Assembly (NCBI RefSeq): GCF_001592965.1
Contig: NZ_LRPC01000001.1
Location: 496,001-560,000, forward strand
DNA: 64,000 nt
Direction of reading: 5' to 3'
DNA from: Roseivirga spongicola
Lineage (GTDB): Bacteria; Bacteroidota; Bacteroidia; Cytophagales; Cyclobacteriaceae
The translations under genes and the position numbers were made by a program. The notes under the pieces are model-generated. The model saw nothing but the letters and a program-made list of their open reading frames with translations. It was not told the origin of the DNA and ran no database searches. Below are positions 37,032-45,631 of this stretch, piece by piece (within the stretch, counting starts at the first letter, position 1; each line of letters starts with the position of its first letter).

Positions 37032-38266
37032 ACCTCCTATCATTAAGTTGGAATTATATTAAAGCCAGGCCACTAAACATGGTGCTCAACATGTTATTGA
37101 TGGGCTTGGGTATTGCCATCATTCTGGTGCTCATTTTACTAAGCTCCCAATTAGAAGATAATCTGGCTAAGAATAAAAAAGGAGTAGATTTGGTTGTTGG
37201 AGCCAAAGGAAGCCCACTTCAATTAATACTTGCCAATGTCTACCATATAGACTTCCCTACAGGCAACATAAAGCTTCAAGAGGCCAAAGACCTCACAAGG
37301 AACAGGCTGATAGCCTCGGCCATACCATTGGCATTAGGAGATAACTACAGGGGCTATCGAATTGTGGGAACAAACCACGATTACGTAAAGCTATTTGATG
37401 CAGCTGTGGACGAAGGTGAGTTATGGAAAAACAACTTAGACGCTGTTGTAGGGTCTAATGTGGCTCAATCTTTAGGCTTAAAGGTTGGAGATACATTTTT
37501 CGGAGCTCACGGTCTTTCCGTTGCCGACATGGAACATGAAGAAATGTCTTACCGCATTGTGGGCATTTTGGAAGAAAACAATAGTGTTATTGATAAGCTC
37601 ATTCTCACCAATATTGAGAGTGTCTGGGCTGTTCATGACCACGATGAAGAGCATCACGAAGAACACAGCGAACCTCAACTGGGATCTGCTTATGAAACGG
37701 GATTTCCTGAAGGCGATGAAGATGCCGAAATCACCTCTATGCTTATAAAGTTCCGCTCTCCAATGGGAGCAGTGACTTTACCTAGAATGATTAATGCGGA
37801 CACCAACATGCAGGCTGCCTCACCAGCATTCGAAACACAGCGTTTGTTCTCCTTACTTGGAATTGGCGTAGACCTGCTGAAAGCATTTGCTGTAATCATT
37901 ATTATCATTGCTGGCTTGAGCATATTCATTTCACTATATAATGCACTAAAAGACAGAAAATACGACCTTGCCATTATGCGTTCTTTAGGCGCATCTAAAA
38001 CAAAACTCTTCTTTCACGTAGTATTAGAGGGAGTAATTATAACCGTGCTCGGAGGGTTATTGGGTTTCTTAATAGGCCACGGACTAACAGAGTTCTTAGC
38101 TGGTCTTTATGAGAAATCTGATGAAATTGGGTTAACAGGCCTAATTTTTGTCAAACAAGAGCTGGCAGTGATGTTAATTAGTGTGGGCATAGGAATAATA
38201 GCCTCTCTGATTCCTGCAATCAATGCATACAAGACAGATATTTCAGAAGTATTAGCAAAAGAATAA
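37028..38266 (+). CDS. FtsX-like ABC permease
   Basis: This 412-residue permease has an N-terminal helix, a large periplasmic MacB-like domain (about 45-260), and three C-terminal helices with the FtsX core (LKAFAVIIIIIAGLSIFISLYNALKDRKYDLAIMRSLGA). The periplasmic domain contains an acidic, His-rich stretch, HDHDEEHHEEHSEP at about 202-215. This could bind metal ions and is unusual for lipoprotein-type FtsX permeases. It overlaps the ATPase gene and lies one base before the CFFC gene. Confidence 0.88.
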   Translation: MNLLSLSWNYIKARPLNMVLNMLLMGLGIAIILVLILLSSQLEDNLAKNKKGVDLVVGAKGSPLQLILANVYHIDFPTGNIKLQEAKDLTRNRLIASAIPLALGDNYRGYRIVGTNHDYVKLFDAAVDEGELWKNNLDAVVGSNVAQSLGLKVGDTFFGAHGLSVADMEHEEMSYRIVGILEENNSVIDKLILTNIESVWAVHDHDEEHHEEHSEPQLGSAYETGFPEGDEDAEITSMLIKFRSPMGAVTLPRMINADTNMQAASPAFETQRLFSLLGIGVDLLKAFAVIIIIIAGLSIFISLYNALKDRKYDLAIMRSLGASKTKLFFHVVLEGVIITVLGGLLGFLIGHGLTEFLAGLYEKSDEIGLTGLIFVKQELAVMLISVGIGIIASLIPAINAYKTDISEVLAKE

Positions 38267-38267
38267 G

Positions 38268-38753
38268 ATGAAAAAAATATTAATCATTTTGATGTTCATA
38301 ACGGCCACTGGTTTTGTTCAAGCTCAAAATCCTGATGAAAAAGATGGAGTGAAAATGAGGGGGATTCAGGTTTGGAGAACATTGGCCGATGTTAAATACG
38401 AAATTCAAAAAGACGAATACGGTGATTTGTATGTACCTGTATTCGGAGAAAAAATAGAAGACCTAAGAGACCAAGTGGTTGAGGTTGAAGGCTACATTAT
38501 TCCATCTGACTATACTTTTGTTTACGATTACCTAATTCTTTCCTTATTGCCAATTTCAGAATGTTTCTTCTGTGGTTCAGGAGGTCCAGAAACCGTAATG
38601 GAAGTTCACCTTAAAGAGGGAGAAAAGTATAAGTACAACACCAAGAGATTGAAGTTTAGAGGTAAACTTAAACTCAATGCAGACAACCCAGACAAGCTAA
38701 TGTATCAGCTGGTAGATGGTGAGTTCTTGGGCCTATCTGACGATAGCTACTAA
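38268..38753 (+). CDS. CFFC-motif secreted protein, copy 2 (DUF3299-like)
   Basis: This 161-residue protein has a signal peptide (MKKILIILMFITATGFVQAQ). The core motif LLPISECFFCGSGGPETV has Cys99 and Cys102. DQVVEVEGYIIPSDY is the DUF3299-like strand before it, and KFRGKLKLNADNPDKLMYQLVDGE ends the domain. It follows the ABC permease after one base, so it is probably a periplasmic partner of that transporter. It is a clear paralogue of the copies at 34603 and 51700. Confidence 0.82.
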   Translation: MKKILIILMFITATGFVQAQNPDEKDGVKMRGIQVWRTLADVKYEIQKDEYGDLYVPVFGEKIEDLRDQVVEVEGYIIPSDYTFVYDYLILSLLPISECFFCGSGGPETVMEVHLKEGEKYKYNTKRLKFRGKLKLNADNPDKLMYQLVDGEFLGLSDDSY

Positions 38754-38824
38754 GCTCTTATTCTGTAACTTTTATAACTCTAATCAAGAGAGAGCTGCTT
38801 AACTTAGTGGCAAAATTCAATGTT

Positions 38825-39229
38825 ATGAAGAAGCTCTCTTTACTCCTATTCGTACTTACTTTATTCGTTTCTTGTGGAAGCGGTTTTGATGCTGAAGCCG
38901 AAAAGAATAAAATCTTTGATATACATGATGAAGTGATGCCGAAGATGGGTGAGCTAATGAGCTTAAAGCGGAAAGTCATTGAAAAAGCCTCTGAGGTGAA
39001 CGCTGAAAATGCTTCTGAGCTACAAAATATTGCGCAAGAATTAGACGAGGCCTCGGAAGGAATGATGAGCTGGATGCGCGACTGGAGCAAAAATTCTCAA
39101 CAGTACATGGAGATGAAAAACGGTACGGAAGCTCAAAAGGAGTACCTAGCAGCTGAAATGGAAAGAGTAATCGATGTAAAAGAAGCAATTAACACCTCTA
39201 TGGCCAAAGCCAAAGAGGCTTTGAAGTAA
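38825..39229 (+). CDS. Small helical lipoprotein
   Basis: This 134-residue lipoprotein has a lipobox near LFVSCGSG (Cys17). The rest is mostly amphipathic helix with acidic character, including FDIHDEVMPKMGELMSLKRKVIEKA. It follows the CFFC protein, just as a His-rich helical lipoprotein follows the third CFFC copy. Function unknown; I infer an accessory role in the same pathway. The ATG at 38825 is chosen over a GTG 18 bases upstream because it starts the signal peptide. Confidence 0.7.
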   Translation: MKKLSLLLFVLTLFVSCGSGFDAEAEKNKIFDIHDEVMPKMGELMSLKRKVIEKASEVNAENASELQNIAQELDEASEGMMSWMRDWSKNSQQYMEMKNGTEAQKEYLAAEMERVIDVKEAINTSMAKAKEALK

Positions 39230-39231
39230 TT

Positions 39232-39981
39232 TTATCTTAAGGCAAATGCAATTCGCAATTCCAGAAAGGTATCAACCTCTTGACCTCTGCTCTTAGCAGG
39301 AATCCAATCTGGTGAAAGACTAACTACTCTCATCGCCTCATACCCTAATGAACGCGCTGGACTCCTAACTAACTCAGGTGCTATAACATAGCCTTCTCTG
39401 GTGATGACAAATTTTACAAAAACATCGCCTTGATGCCCCATTCGTTTGGCTTCTCTTGGATAACGAAGTGTGTATTTAAGGTGATTTAGCCAACCCTGCT
39501 GTCCCCCTTCAAAGGATGGGAGAGAGTCTACTAGTGGATTCCCCTCTGAATCTTTTGCTTCAAGCGGATCGATAATCTCTAGCTCTCGAGAACTTACCTC
39601 GTTGTCCATGCTATAAACTGTTATCTCCTTGGGCTCACCTTCATCATCAAAATTGACCCAAACACCATTCTTTTTTCCATTTGAAAAACTGCCTTCCAAC
39701 TCAGGAATGCCTTCGTTTGAATAGAGAAAGTAGGGGCCTGTTTGAATTTCTTTTTCAAAAAAAGAAACTTCAAGTAACTGTCCATTTTGACTGTATCTAT
39801 TACAACTTCCAATCTTTCGACCTCTTCTATCAACTTCACAAAATTCAACTGAAGTATAGCCAGAATTTGACTCAGTAAGAACCTCAGACCCCTCATAAAA
39901 GGTGCTGTCAATTCTAACTCTCTGTCCGTAGACTGAAACTGAAATAGCAAGGAAGATAAATAGGAGTGTGTTCTTAAGCAT
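39232..39981 (-). CDS. TonB-like protein with MORN-type middle
   Basis: This 249-residue protein has an N-terminal signal segment (MLKNTLLFIFLAISVSVYGQ). MORN-like beta strands lie in the middle (NGQLLEVSFFEKEIQTGPYFLYSNEG). A TonB C-terminal domain at about 165-249 has YPREAKRMGHQGDVFVKFVI and ends with LELRIAF. It lacks the usual transmembrane helix with Pro-rich linker, so it may not transduce energy. It converges with the lipoprotein gene and leaves a 2-base gap. Confidence 0.8.
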   Translation of the reverse strand: MLKNTLLFIFLAISVSVYGQRVRIDSTFYEGSEVLTESNSGYTSVEFCEVDRRGRKIGSCNRYSQNGQLLEVSFFEKEIQTGPYFLYSNEGIPELEGSFSNGKKNGVWVNFDDEGEPKEITVYSMDNEVSSRELEIIDPLEAKDSEGNPLVDSLPSFEGGQQGWLNHLKYTLRYPREAKRMGHQGDVFVKFVITREGYVIAPELVRSPARSLGYEAMRVVSLSPDWIPAKSRGQEVDTFLELRIAFALR

Positions 39982-40029
39982 AGCCAATTATAAAGAGCTA
40001 ACAGGCCTATAGCAAATTGAACAATGGTT

Positions 40030-40482
40030 TTATTTCTTAATCAACTCAGGGTCTACTCCACCGAATTCATTTCCCCATGAGTTGGTGATATAAGTTAAAA
40101 TCTCTAGTACCTCGGTCTGATTCAATTTTGGGTTAGCTGGCATAGGCTGATTATACTCAACCCCATTAACTTGTATTGGCCCCTTCATACCATTAAGGAT
40201 AATTCCAGCAGCTCTGGGAATGTCACTCAACAAGTAATCCGAATTCTTTAAAGGAGGAATGAGCCTACCTAAACCCTCACCATTTTCTGCGTGGCAATTC
40301 GCGCAATACTGAGTATAAAGCTTCTTGCCATTGGTGAAGTACTTAATCTCGGTATCTGATAAGCGCTCTTGGGTTTTTGCCCCCTCAGACTTTTCTCCAG
40401 TGCAAGAAACAAAGAGAGATAAAAAGGGGATAGCCATGAGGCCAATAAAATTCAGCTTCAAGCTTCTAGCTTTACTCGTCAT
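40030..40482 (-). CDS. Mono-haem cytochrome c lipoprotein
   Basis: This 150-residue protein has a lipobox (FVSC, Cys27). Its haem-binding motif is CANCH (Cys60, Cys63, His64), and the axial ligand is probably Met114 in QPMPANP. It carries single electrons in the periplasm. Its first bases overlap the SCO gene by 11 bases, so the two are cotranslated. It fits a respiratory set with SCO and HemJ. Confidence 0.9.
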   Translation of the reverse strand: MTSKARSLKLNFIGLMAIPFLSLFVSCTGEKSEGAKTQERLSDTEIKYFTNGKKLYTQYCANCHAENGEGLGRLIPPLKNSDYLLSDIPRAAGIILNGMKGPIQVNGVEYNQPMPANPKLNQTEVLEILTYITNSWGNEFGGVDPELIKK

Positions 40483-41125
40483 ATGCCTTCAATAGTTTCG
40501 GAATATCACTCATTAGTGCTGTCACTTGCTTAGGATCGGTTCCATCGTACATACCGCGAATTCTTCTTTGGCCATCAACTAGAATAAAAGCACCACTGTG
40601 AATATACCCACCAGGAGCATCTTTATCTTCTCCAACAGGAACCAAGTAACCTGAGCCACTTCCTATTTCATAAATCTCGTCTTTATTACCTGTCAGAAAA
40701 TGCCAAGTCTTATTGTCTGGCACCCCGAGTCTTTCAGAGAAATCTTTCAGGTAAGCTACGGTGTCATGGTCTGGGTCTATGGTATGAGACAGAATAGCAA
40801 AGTTAGGATTGTCTTTAAACTCTTCATAAACCCTCAGCATTTGCTGCTTCATTACAGGGCAAATAGTTGGGCAAGTTCCGAAGAAGAAATCGGCTACATA
40901 GATTTTATTGTCAACTGTAGCCTCTGTTACAAGGGCGCTATCCTGATCTACAAATTGAAAGCTAGGAATGGTATGGTATATGGTATCTACCTTTCCACCA
41001 ACCTCTTTGTAGTCGGTTCTGCCTAAAATAGGTAATTGTTGACCTGATGAACCTTTACCACATCCGTTTAGCACAGCTGCAAATACAACTAATGCTGAAA
41101 TCACTTGAAGAGTAATCTTTTTCAT
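40472..41125 (-). CDS. SCO family protein
   Basis: This 217-residue lipoprotein (Cys22) of the SCO/PrrC family has the CPTIC copper motif (Cys85, Cys89) and the distal His176 in YIHSGAF. These three ligands bind copper for cytochrome c oxidase CuA assembly or serve a redox role. It overlaps the HemJ gene by four bases upstream and the cytochrome c gene by 11 bases downstream, so the three are translated together. Confidence 0.93.
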   Translation of the reverse strand: MKKITLQVISALVVFAAVLNGCGKGSSGQQLPILGRTDYKEVGGKVDTIYHTIPSFQFVDQDSALVTEATVDNKIYVADFFFGTCPTICPVMKQQMLRVYEEFKDNPNFAILSHTIDPDHDTVAYLKDFSERLGVPDNKTWHFLTGNKDEIYEIGSGSGYLVPVGEDKDAPGGYIHSGAFILVDGQRRIRGMYDGTDPKQVTALMSDIPKLLKAYDE

Positions 41126-41661
41126 TCTTTTCTCTCTCTAATTTTTTTGTATGCCTGAACGGCTATCATCAATACAACTGTTACACCCACAAAACCAAGT
41201 GTGCCTTTTATCCAGTCTAGCTGGTTTTTTAGAACTATTAAAAACACCACCGAGATAAGAATAATGGTGGCCACTTCATTAAAAATTCTGAGTCTTATAG
41301 AACTTAGCCTTGCTACACCTTGCTGCAATTCCTTATAAATCTTGTGGCAATACAGTTGATATACATACAGCAACACTACAAAACTGAGCTTAATGTGCAT
41401 AAAGGGCAGCTTGAGCATATCTGGATATTGGATTATCATAGTTGTGCCCAGAATCAGTGTGATAATTGCCGATGGCCAAGCGATAATGAGCCAAAGCTTT
41501 TTGGCCATAAGAGCCAACTGCTTACTTAGAATAGAGCGTTCTGGTTCAGGTTTTTCCAGTGCCTCTGTCTGATAAACAAAGAGTCTAACGATGTAAAAAA
41601 GCCCTGCAAACCAGGTAACTATAAAAATGATATGCAGTGACTTGATGTACAAGTTGGCCAT
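41122..41661 (-). CDS. hemJ: HemJ-like protoporphyrinogen oxidase (CopD family)
   Basis: This 179-residue, four- or five-helix membrane protein has YIKSLHIIFIVTWFAGLFYIVRLFVY at the N-terminus and MHIKLSFVVLLYVYQLYCHKI in the third helix. Both match the UPF0093/HemJ pattern with a conserved His and Lys. HemJ oxidises protoporphyrinogen IX in haem synthesis. It is first in an operon with SCO and cytochrome c, which makes haem use plausible. An unrelated CopD-type copper role is the alternative. Confidence 0.82.
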   Translation of the reverse strand: MANLYIKSLHIIFIVTWFAGLFYIVRLFVYQTEALEKPEPERSILSKQLALMAKKLWLIIAWPSAIITLILGTTMIIQYPDMLKLPFMHIKLSFVVLLYVYQLYCHKIYKELQQGVARLSSIRLRIFNEVATIILISVVFLIVLKNQLDWIKGTLGFVGVTVVLMIAVQAYKKIRERKE

Positions 41662-41717
41662 GAGACAAAGGTAATAACCGATTGGTTAATTAGGCATTTT
41701 GTTGATTTGAAAATTCC

Positions 41718-42746
41718 CTACCCAAACAAAGTACCTGTTTGGCCAGGCTTCTTCAGTTTAAGGTGATCATAGGCCAAATGAGTGGCTTCCCTTCCTCTAG
41801 AAGTTCTCTTCAGAAATCCTTCTTGAATTAGAAACGGCTCATAAACCTCTTCGATGGTTTCTGCTTCTTCGCCCACAGCAGTGGCAATGGTTGAAATACC
41901 AACTGGCCCACCCTTAAACTTCTCGATAATGGTAGTAAGAATACGGTTATCCATATCGTCCAAACCATGAGAATCCACATCTAGCGCGTTCAACGCCATT
42001 TCGCTTATCTCTTTCGTGATTCTTCCAGTTCCCTTTATTTGAGCAAAATCGCGGGTTCTTCTGAGTAAGTTGTTGGCAATACGAGGGGTTCCCCTACTCC
42101 TTCTAGCTATTTCATAAGCGGCCTCCTCGTCTACCGGAGTATTCAGAATATCGCAAGAGCGAAGCACAATGCTGGTCAGTAACTTTGAGTCGTAATATTC
42201 CAACCTAGCATTTATTCCGAAACGAGCCCTCAAAGGAGAAGTCAACAAACCAGAACGAGTAGTTGCACCAACCAAAGTGAATGGATTCAGCCCGATCTGC
42301 ACAGTTCTGGCATTCGGCCCAGAATCCAACATGATGTCGATTTTATAATCTTCCATGGCTGAATAGAGGTACTCTTCCACAATTGGGTTAAGCCTGTGAA
42401 TTTCATCGATGAAAAGCACATCGCCTTCATCAAGGTTGGTCAGAAGACCAGCCAGATCGCTAGGCTTATCTAAAACAGGACCAGAGGTAGTTTTAATCTC
42501 GGCACCAAGCTCGTTGGCGATAATATTGGAGAGCGTAGTTTTCCCGAGTCCAGGAGGGCCATGCAGTAACACATGGTCTAAAGGCTCCGACCTTTGCTTG
42601 GCAGCCAACACAAATATTTTGATGTTCTCAATGATTTTATCTTGTCCAGTAAAATCATCGAAAGAAAGTGGGCGTAAAGCCTTTTCTATGTCTTTTTCAG
42701 ACGAGCTATAGTCGTCTGCATTAGGATCAAGATAATCTTCCCTCAT
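41718..42746 (-). CDS. ruvB: Holliday junction branch-migration helicase RuvB
   Basis: This 342-residue AAA+ ATPase drives branch migration of Holliday junctions with RuvA. It has Walker [10 protein letters not shown], Walker B FIDEIHR, sensor 1 VGATTR, the arginine-finger region SPLRARFG, and a C-terminal winged helix. It begins at ATG 42746 and ends near the HemJ start, with a 56-base spacer. Confidence 0.97.
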   Translation of the reverse strand: MREDYLDPNADDYSSSEKDIEKALRPLSFDDFTGQDKIIENIKIFVLAAKQRSEPLDHVLLHGPPGLGKTTLSNIIANELGAEIKTTSGPVLDKPSDLAGLLTNLDEGDVLFIDEIHRLNPIVEEYLYSAMEDYKIDIMLDSGPNARTVQIGLNPFTLVGATTRSGLLTSPLRARFGINARLEYYDSKLLTSIVLRSCDILNTPVDEEAAYEIARRSRGTPRIANNLLRRTRDFAQIKGTGRITKEISEMALNALDVDSHGLDDMDNRILTTIIEKFKGGPVGISTIATAVGEEAETIEEVYEPFLIQEGFLKRTSRGREATHLAYDHLKLKKPGQTGTLFG

Positions 42747-42834
42747 TCAGCAGAAATTCATTCAAAAGATAATCAACCTTAGGCACATTACAGAAATGTA
42801 ACAGAAAAGTAGCACCCTCGGCTTTCAATTCAAT

Positions 42835-42842
42835 TATCTTTG
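42835..42842 (+). promoter_or_regulatory. -7 element upstream of apbE
   Basis: TATCTTTG is an exact TAnnTTTG match 14 bases before the apbE ATG. No TTG lies at the ideal 19-base spacing, so it is a partial promoter match. Confidence 0.35.
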
Positions 42843-42856
42843 CCAAAAATAAGGGA

Positions 42857-43891
42857 ATGGACAGGAATAAGCGCTCAAGGATCTACTTAATTGTATTGCT
42901 CATTGCAATTTTTGTGGTGTATACCTATCGCGAAAATCAACCCAAAGAGGTTTTAATTCAAGGCACTACTATGGGCACAATTGCCTATAACATTAAATAC
43001 CTCGACAAAAAGCAGCGAAACTTTAAAATGCAGTTCGATTCTCTGCTCAAAGACTTCAATCAGGCGCTTTCTACCTACATTCCTTCATCGGAGATTTCAA
43101 CTTTAAATAATGCTGGCCGAGTTGAATTTGAGCTACCTTATTTCCACGAAGTGTTAGAAGCCAGCAATAAAGTGCATAAGGAAACAAATGGGGCTTTTGA
43201 CCCAACTATTGGACAATTAATTGATGCATGGGGCTTTGGTGATGGTAAACTAATTGCTCCAGATTCTGCTCAAGTAGACTCTTTGCTTGGCTTTGTTGGG
43301 CTAGACAAAATCTCTTACAATTCTGAATATGCTGCTTTAGATATTCCTGGTGTGAAACTGAACTTTTCTGCCATTGCTAAAGGGCAAGCCATAGATGTAA
43401 TTGCCAACTGGCTTACTAAGCAGGGCATGGAAAATTTTATGGTTGAAATTGGTGGAGAAGTAAGAACTAGAGGCAAAAATATTGATGGTGAATTCTGGAC
43501 TATTGGTATTGAGGTTCCTGATGAAAAGCGAATTGGTGGCTTGTTCGATGCCTTACATTTGGAAAACCAAGGAATGGCTACTTCTGGCAATTACCGAAAT
43601 TTCCGAGTCTTGGAAGATGGCCGAAAAGTAGCTCACACAATAGACCCTTCTACAGGCTATCCAAAAATGCAGACTTTACTTAGCGCTACAGTTCTTGCCC
43701 CTTCTTGTATGCTAGCCGATGCTTATGCTACTGCCTGTATGGTGCTTGGTAAAGAAAAAAGCATTGAACTGATAGAAGCCGACCCTACCCTTGAGTGCTA
43801 TTTGATATTCGCAGATGAAAATGGCGAAACTACTACCTACCTCTCTTCTGGACTAAAAGGGAAGACGGTAAAAACAGAAAATGGCGAATAA
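42857..43891 (+). CDS. apbE: FAD:protein FMN transferase
   Basis: This 344-residue ApbE-family enzyme attaches FMN covalently to periplasmic flavoproteins such as Nqr/Rnf subunits (family knowledge). It has an N-terminal membrane anchor, the GTTMGTIAYNI start of the fold, FSAIAKGQAIDVIANWL, EIGGEVRTRG and HTIDPSTGYP. It is divergent from ruvB with a 110-base spacer. No Nqr or Rnf genes are in this window. Confidence 0.92.
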   Translation: MDRNKRSRIYLIVLLIAIFVVYTYRENQPKEVLIQGTTMGTIAYNIKYLDKKQRNFKMQFDSLLKDFNQALSTYIPSSEISTLNNAGRVEFELPYFHEVLEASNKVHKETNGAFDPTIGQLIDAWGFGDGKLIAPDSAQVDSLLGFVGLDKISYNSEYAALDIPGVKLNFSAIAKGQAIDVIANWLTKQGMENFMVEIGGEVRTRGKNIDGEFWTIGIEVPDEKRIGGLFDALHLENQGMATSGNYRNFRVLEDGRKVAHTIDPSTGYPKMQTLLSATVLAPSCMLADAYATACMVLGKEKSIELIEADPTLECYLIFADENGETTTYLSSGLKGKTVKTENGE

Positions 43892-43930
43892 CTGAACTAT
43901 TTAGTCCAGAAATGGATTTTATTCTCATCT

Positions 43931-43947
43931 TTGCAATCCTGTTGCAG
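43931..43947. promoter_or_regulatory. Predicted Zur operator upstream of the ZIP gene
   Basis: TTGCAATCCTGTTGCAG resembles TTGCAAC-N3-GTTGCAA with one mismatch in each half. It starts three bases inside a -7-like element CATCTTTG (43926-43933), the same register as at 49151 and 52533. It ends 16 bases before the ZIP start. The regulator assignment is inference. Confidence 0.6.
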
Positions 43948-43963
43948 ATGCAAAATTTGAGAA

Positions 43964-44710
43964 TTGTTAATTAAAGCTATTTTACTTTTTCTGGCTGTTG
44001 CATTGCCGGCTCTTGTTATCATTAAGAGTTCAGGCTTTTCTACTAAGCGCCTTCAGCTCTTTTTGGTTTTTGCTGGTGCTTATCTATTTGCAATGACCAT
44101 CATTCACCTTATTCCAGATCTTTTCTATTCTAAAGAAGATCCGTTTAGTCTTGGGCTTTATATACTATTGGGGTTTTTCTTACAGAAAATCATAGAGAAT
44201 TTCACCAGTGGTGTAGAACACGGACACGTACATCAGCATGCCAACTTCTCAGTTACTTACCTATTGATAGCCCTAAGCCTTCACTCTTTTTTAGAAGGAA
44301 GCATTCTTACCGATTCTTTACACTCACACCATGTAACAGATGCAGAGCACGCTCAAAGCAGCTCTCCGAAGATATTGCTTGGCATAATAATGCATAAAAT
44401 TCCAGCGGCAATAGCGCTTATGGCCCTTCTGCTTTATAAAATGTCTAGTAAAGCCAAAGCTTATATGCTTATTCTAGTCTTTGCGCTAGCTTCGCCTTTA
44501 GGACTATTTACTGGTGAGTTTCTTAGTAACGGGCATGTTCTTCCAGAAAAGTACATGATTATATTTTTTGCAGTAGTTGCTGGTAGTTTTCTGCAAATCT
44601 CTACAACCATTTTTATAGAAACAGATCCCAATCACAAGCTCAATTGGCAAAGATTCGGGGTATCAGTATTTGGCGCGATGTCTGCGGTTTTAGCTCAGGT
44701 ACTTATCTGA
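43964..44710 (+). CDS. ZIP family metal transporter
   Basis: This 248-residue importer of the ZIP family probably takes up zinc. A His-rich loop lies at about 85-92 (EHGHVHQH), and the transport helices carry HSFLEG (His107, Glu111) and HKIPAA (His144). The only plausible start is TTG at 43964, because a TGA stop precedes it in frame and no ATG is near. A predicted operator lies immediately upstream. A CDF exporter gene follows 36 bases downstream. Confidence 0.85.
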   Translation: MLIKAILLFLAVALPALVIIKSSGFSTKRLQLFLVFAGAYLFAMTIIHLIPDLFYSKEDPFSLGLYILLGFFLQKIIENFTSGVEHGHVHQHANFSVTYLLIALSLHSFLEGSILTDSLHSHHVTDAEHAQSSSPKILLGIIMHKIPAAIALMALLLYKMSSKAKAYMLILVFALASPLGLFTGEFLSNGHVLPEKYMIIFFAVVAGSFLQISTTIFIETDPNHKLNWQRFGVSVFGAMSAVLAQVLI

Positions 44711-44746
44711 AACTGTGTTGCGTAGGTTTTCTTAATACATTTGGAC

Positions 44747-45631
44747 ATGGGTCATCACCATAATCATCACAGGCACGGGCAAAGCACCAAAAACCTTAAG
44801 GTTGCATTCTTTCTTAACCTTTCTTTTACGGTTATTGAGTTTATCGGTGGGCTCCTAACTGGTAGTATGGCTATCATGTCTGATGCCCTGCATGACCTTG
44901 GCGACAGCATTAGCATAGGCTTGAGTTGGTACTTTCAGAACCTCTCAGAAAAGAAGAGAGACAACACCTTTTCTTATGGCTATAAGCGATTCTCTTTACT
45001 CGGAGCCATAATCAATGCTGTGGTACTTTTAGTAGGTTCAGTAATCATCATCAGCAAGGCGGCACCTGCTATTATGAATCCAAGTCAGGTAGACGAAAAA
45101 GGCATGCTCTACATTGCCATTTTCGGAGTTGTAGTGAATGGTGTAGCTGTTTTAAGACTTAGAAAAGGCAGTTCTATCAACGAAAGAGTTATTAGTCTGC
45201 ATTTACTGGAAGATGTACTCGGCTGGGTAGCTGTACTTATAGGTAGTTTACTCATTATGTACTTCGATTGGTACTTTATAGATCCGCTACTTTCTGTGTT
45301 AATCGCTCTTTTCATTATATACAATGTCTTCGTCAACATCAAGAAGAGCTTTCAGATCATTCTTCAGGCAACCCCTAAAGAAATAGATATCGAGAAAGTA
45401 CACAAGAAGCTCAGAACCATCCCAGAAGTGATTGAAATTCATGATTGCCATATCTGGTCAATGGATGGTGAATACCATGTGTTCTCTGCTCATTTGGTAC
45501 TGGATAAGTCTTACGACCTACGCCTTCAGGCTGCTATTAAAAAGCGGGCAAAATACTTACTTCACGAATTAGGCATTGAGCATTCAACCCTTGAGTTTGA
45601 GTTGAAGGATGAACATTGCGATGGGTGTTAA
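44747..45631 (+). CDS. CDF family cation exporter
   Basis: This 294-residue cation-diffusion-facilitator has a His-rich N-terminus (six His in the first ten residues). Six membrane helices contain SDALHDLGD (metal site A) and HLLEDVLGW. A cytoplasmic C-terminal domain with HDCHIWSMDGEYHVFSAHL follows. It probably exports zinc or a similar ion. The ATG at 44747 is preferred to a TTG six bases before it. It lies 36 bases after the ZIP gene on the same strand and shares its stop region with the convergent permease gene. Confidence 0.88.
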   Translation: MGHHHNHHRHGQSTKNLKVAFFLNLSFTVIEFIGGLLTGSMAIMSDALHDLGDSISIGLSWYFQNLSEKKRDNTFSYGYKRFSLLGAIINAVVLLVGSVIIISKAAPAIMNPSQVDEKGMLYIAIFGVVVNGVAVLRLRKGSSINERVISLHLLEDVLGWVAVLIGSLLIMYFDWYFIDPLLSVLIALFIIYNVFVNIKKSFQIILQATPKEIDIEKVHKKLRTIPEVIEIHDCHIWSMDGEYHVFSAHLVLDKSYDLRLQAAIKKRAKYLLHELGIEHSTLEFELKDEHCDGC

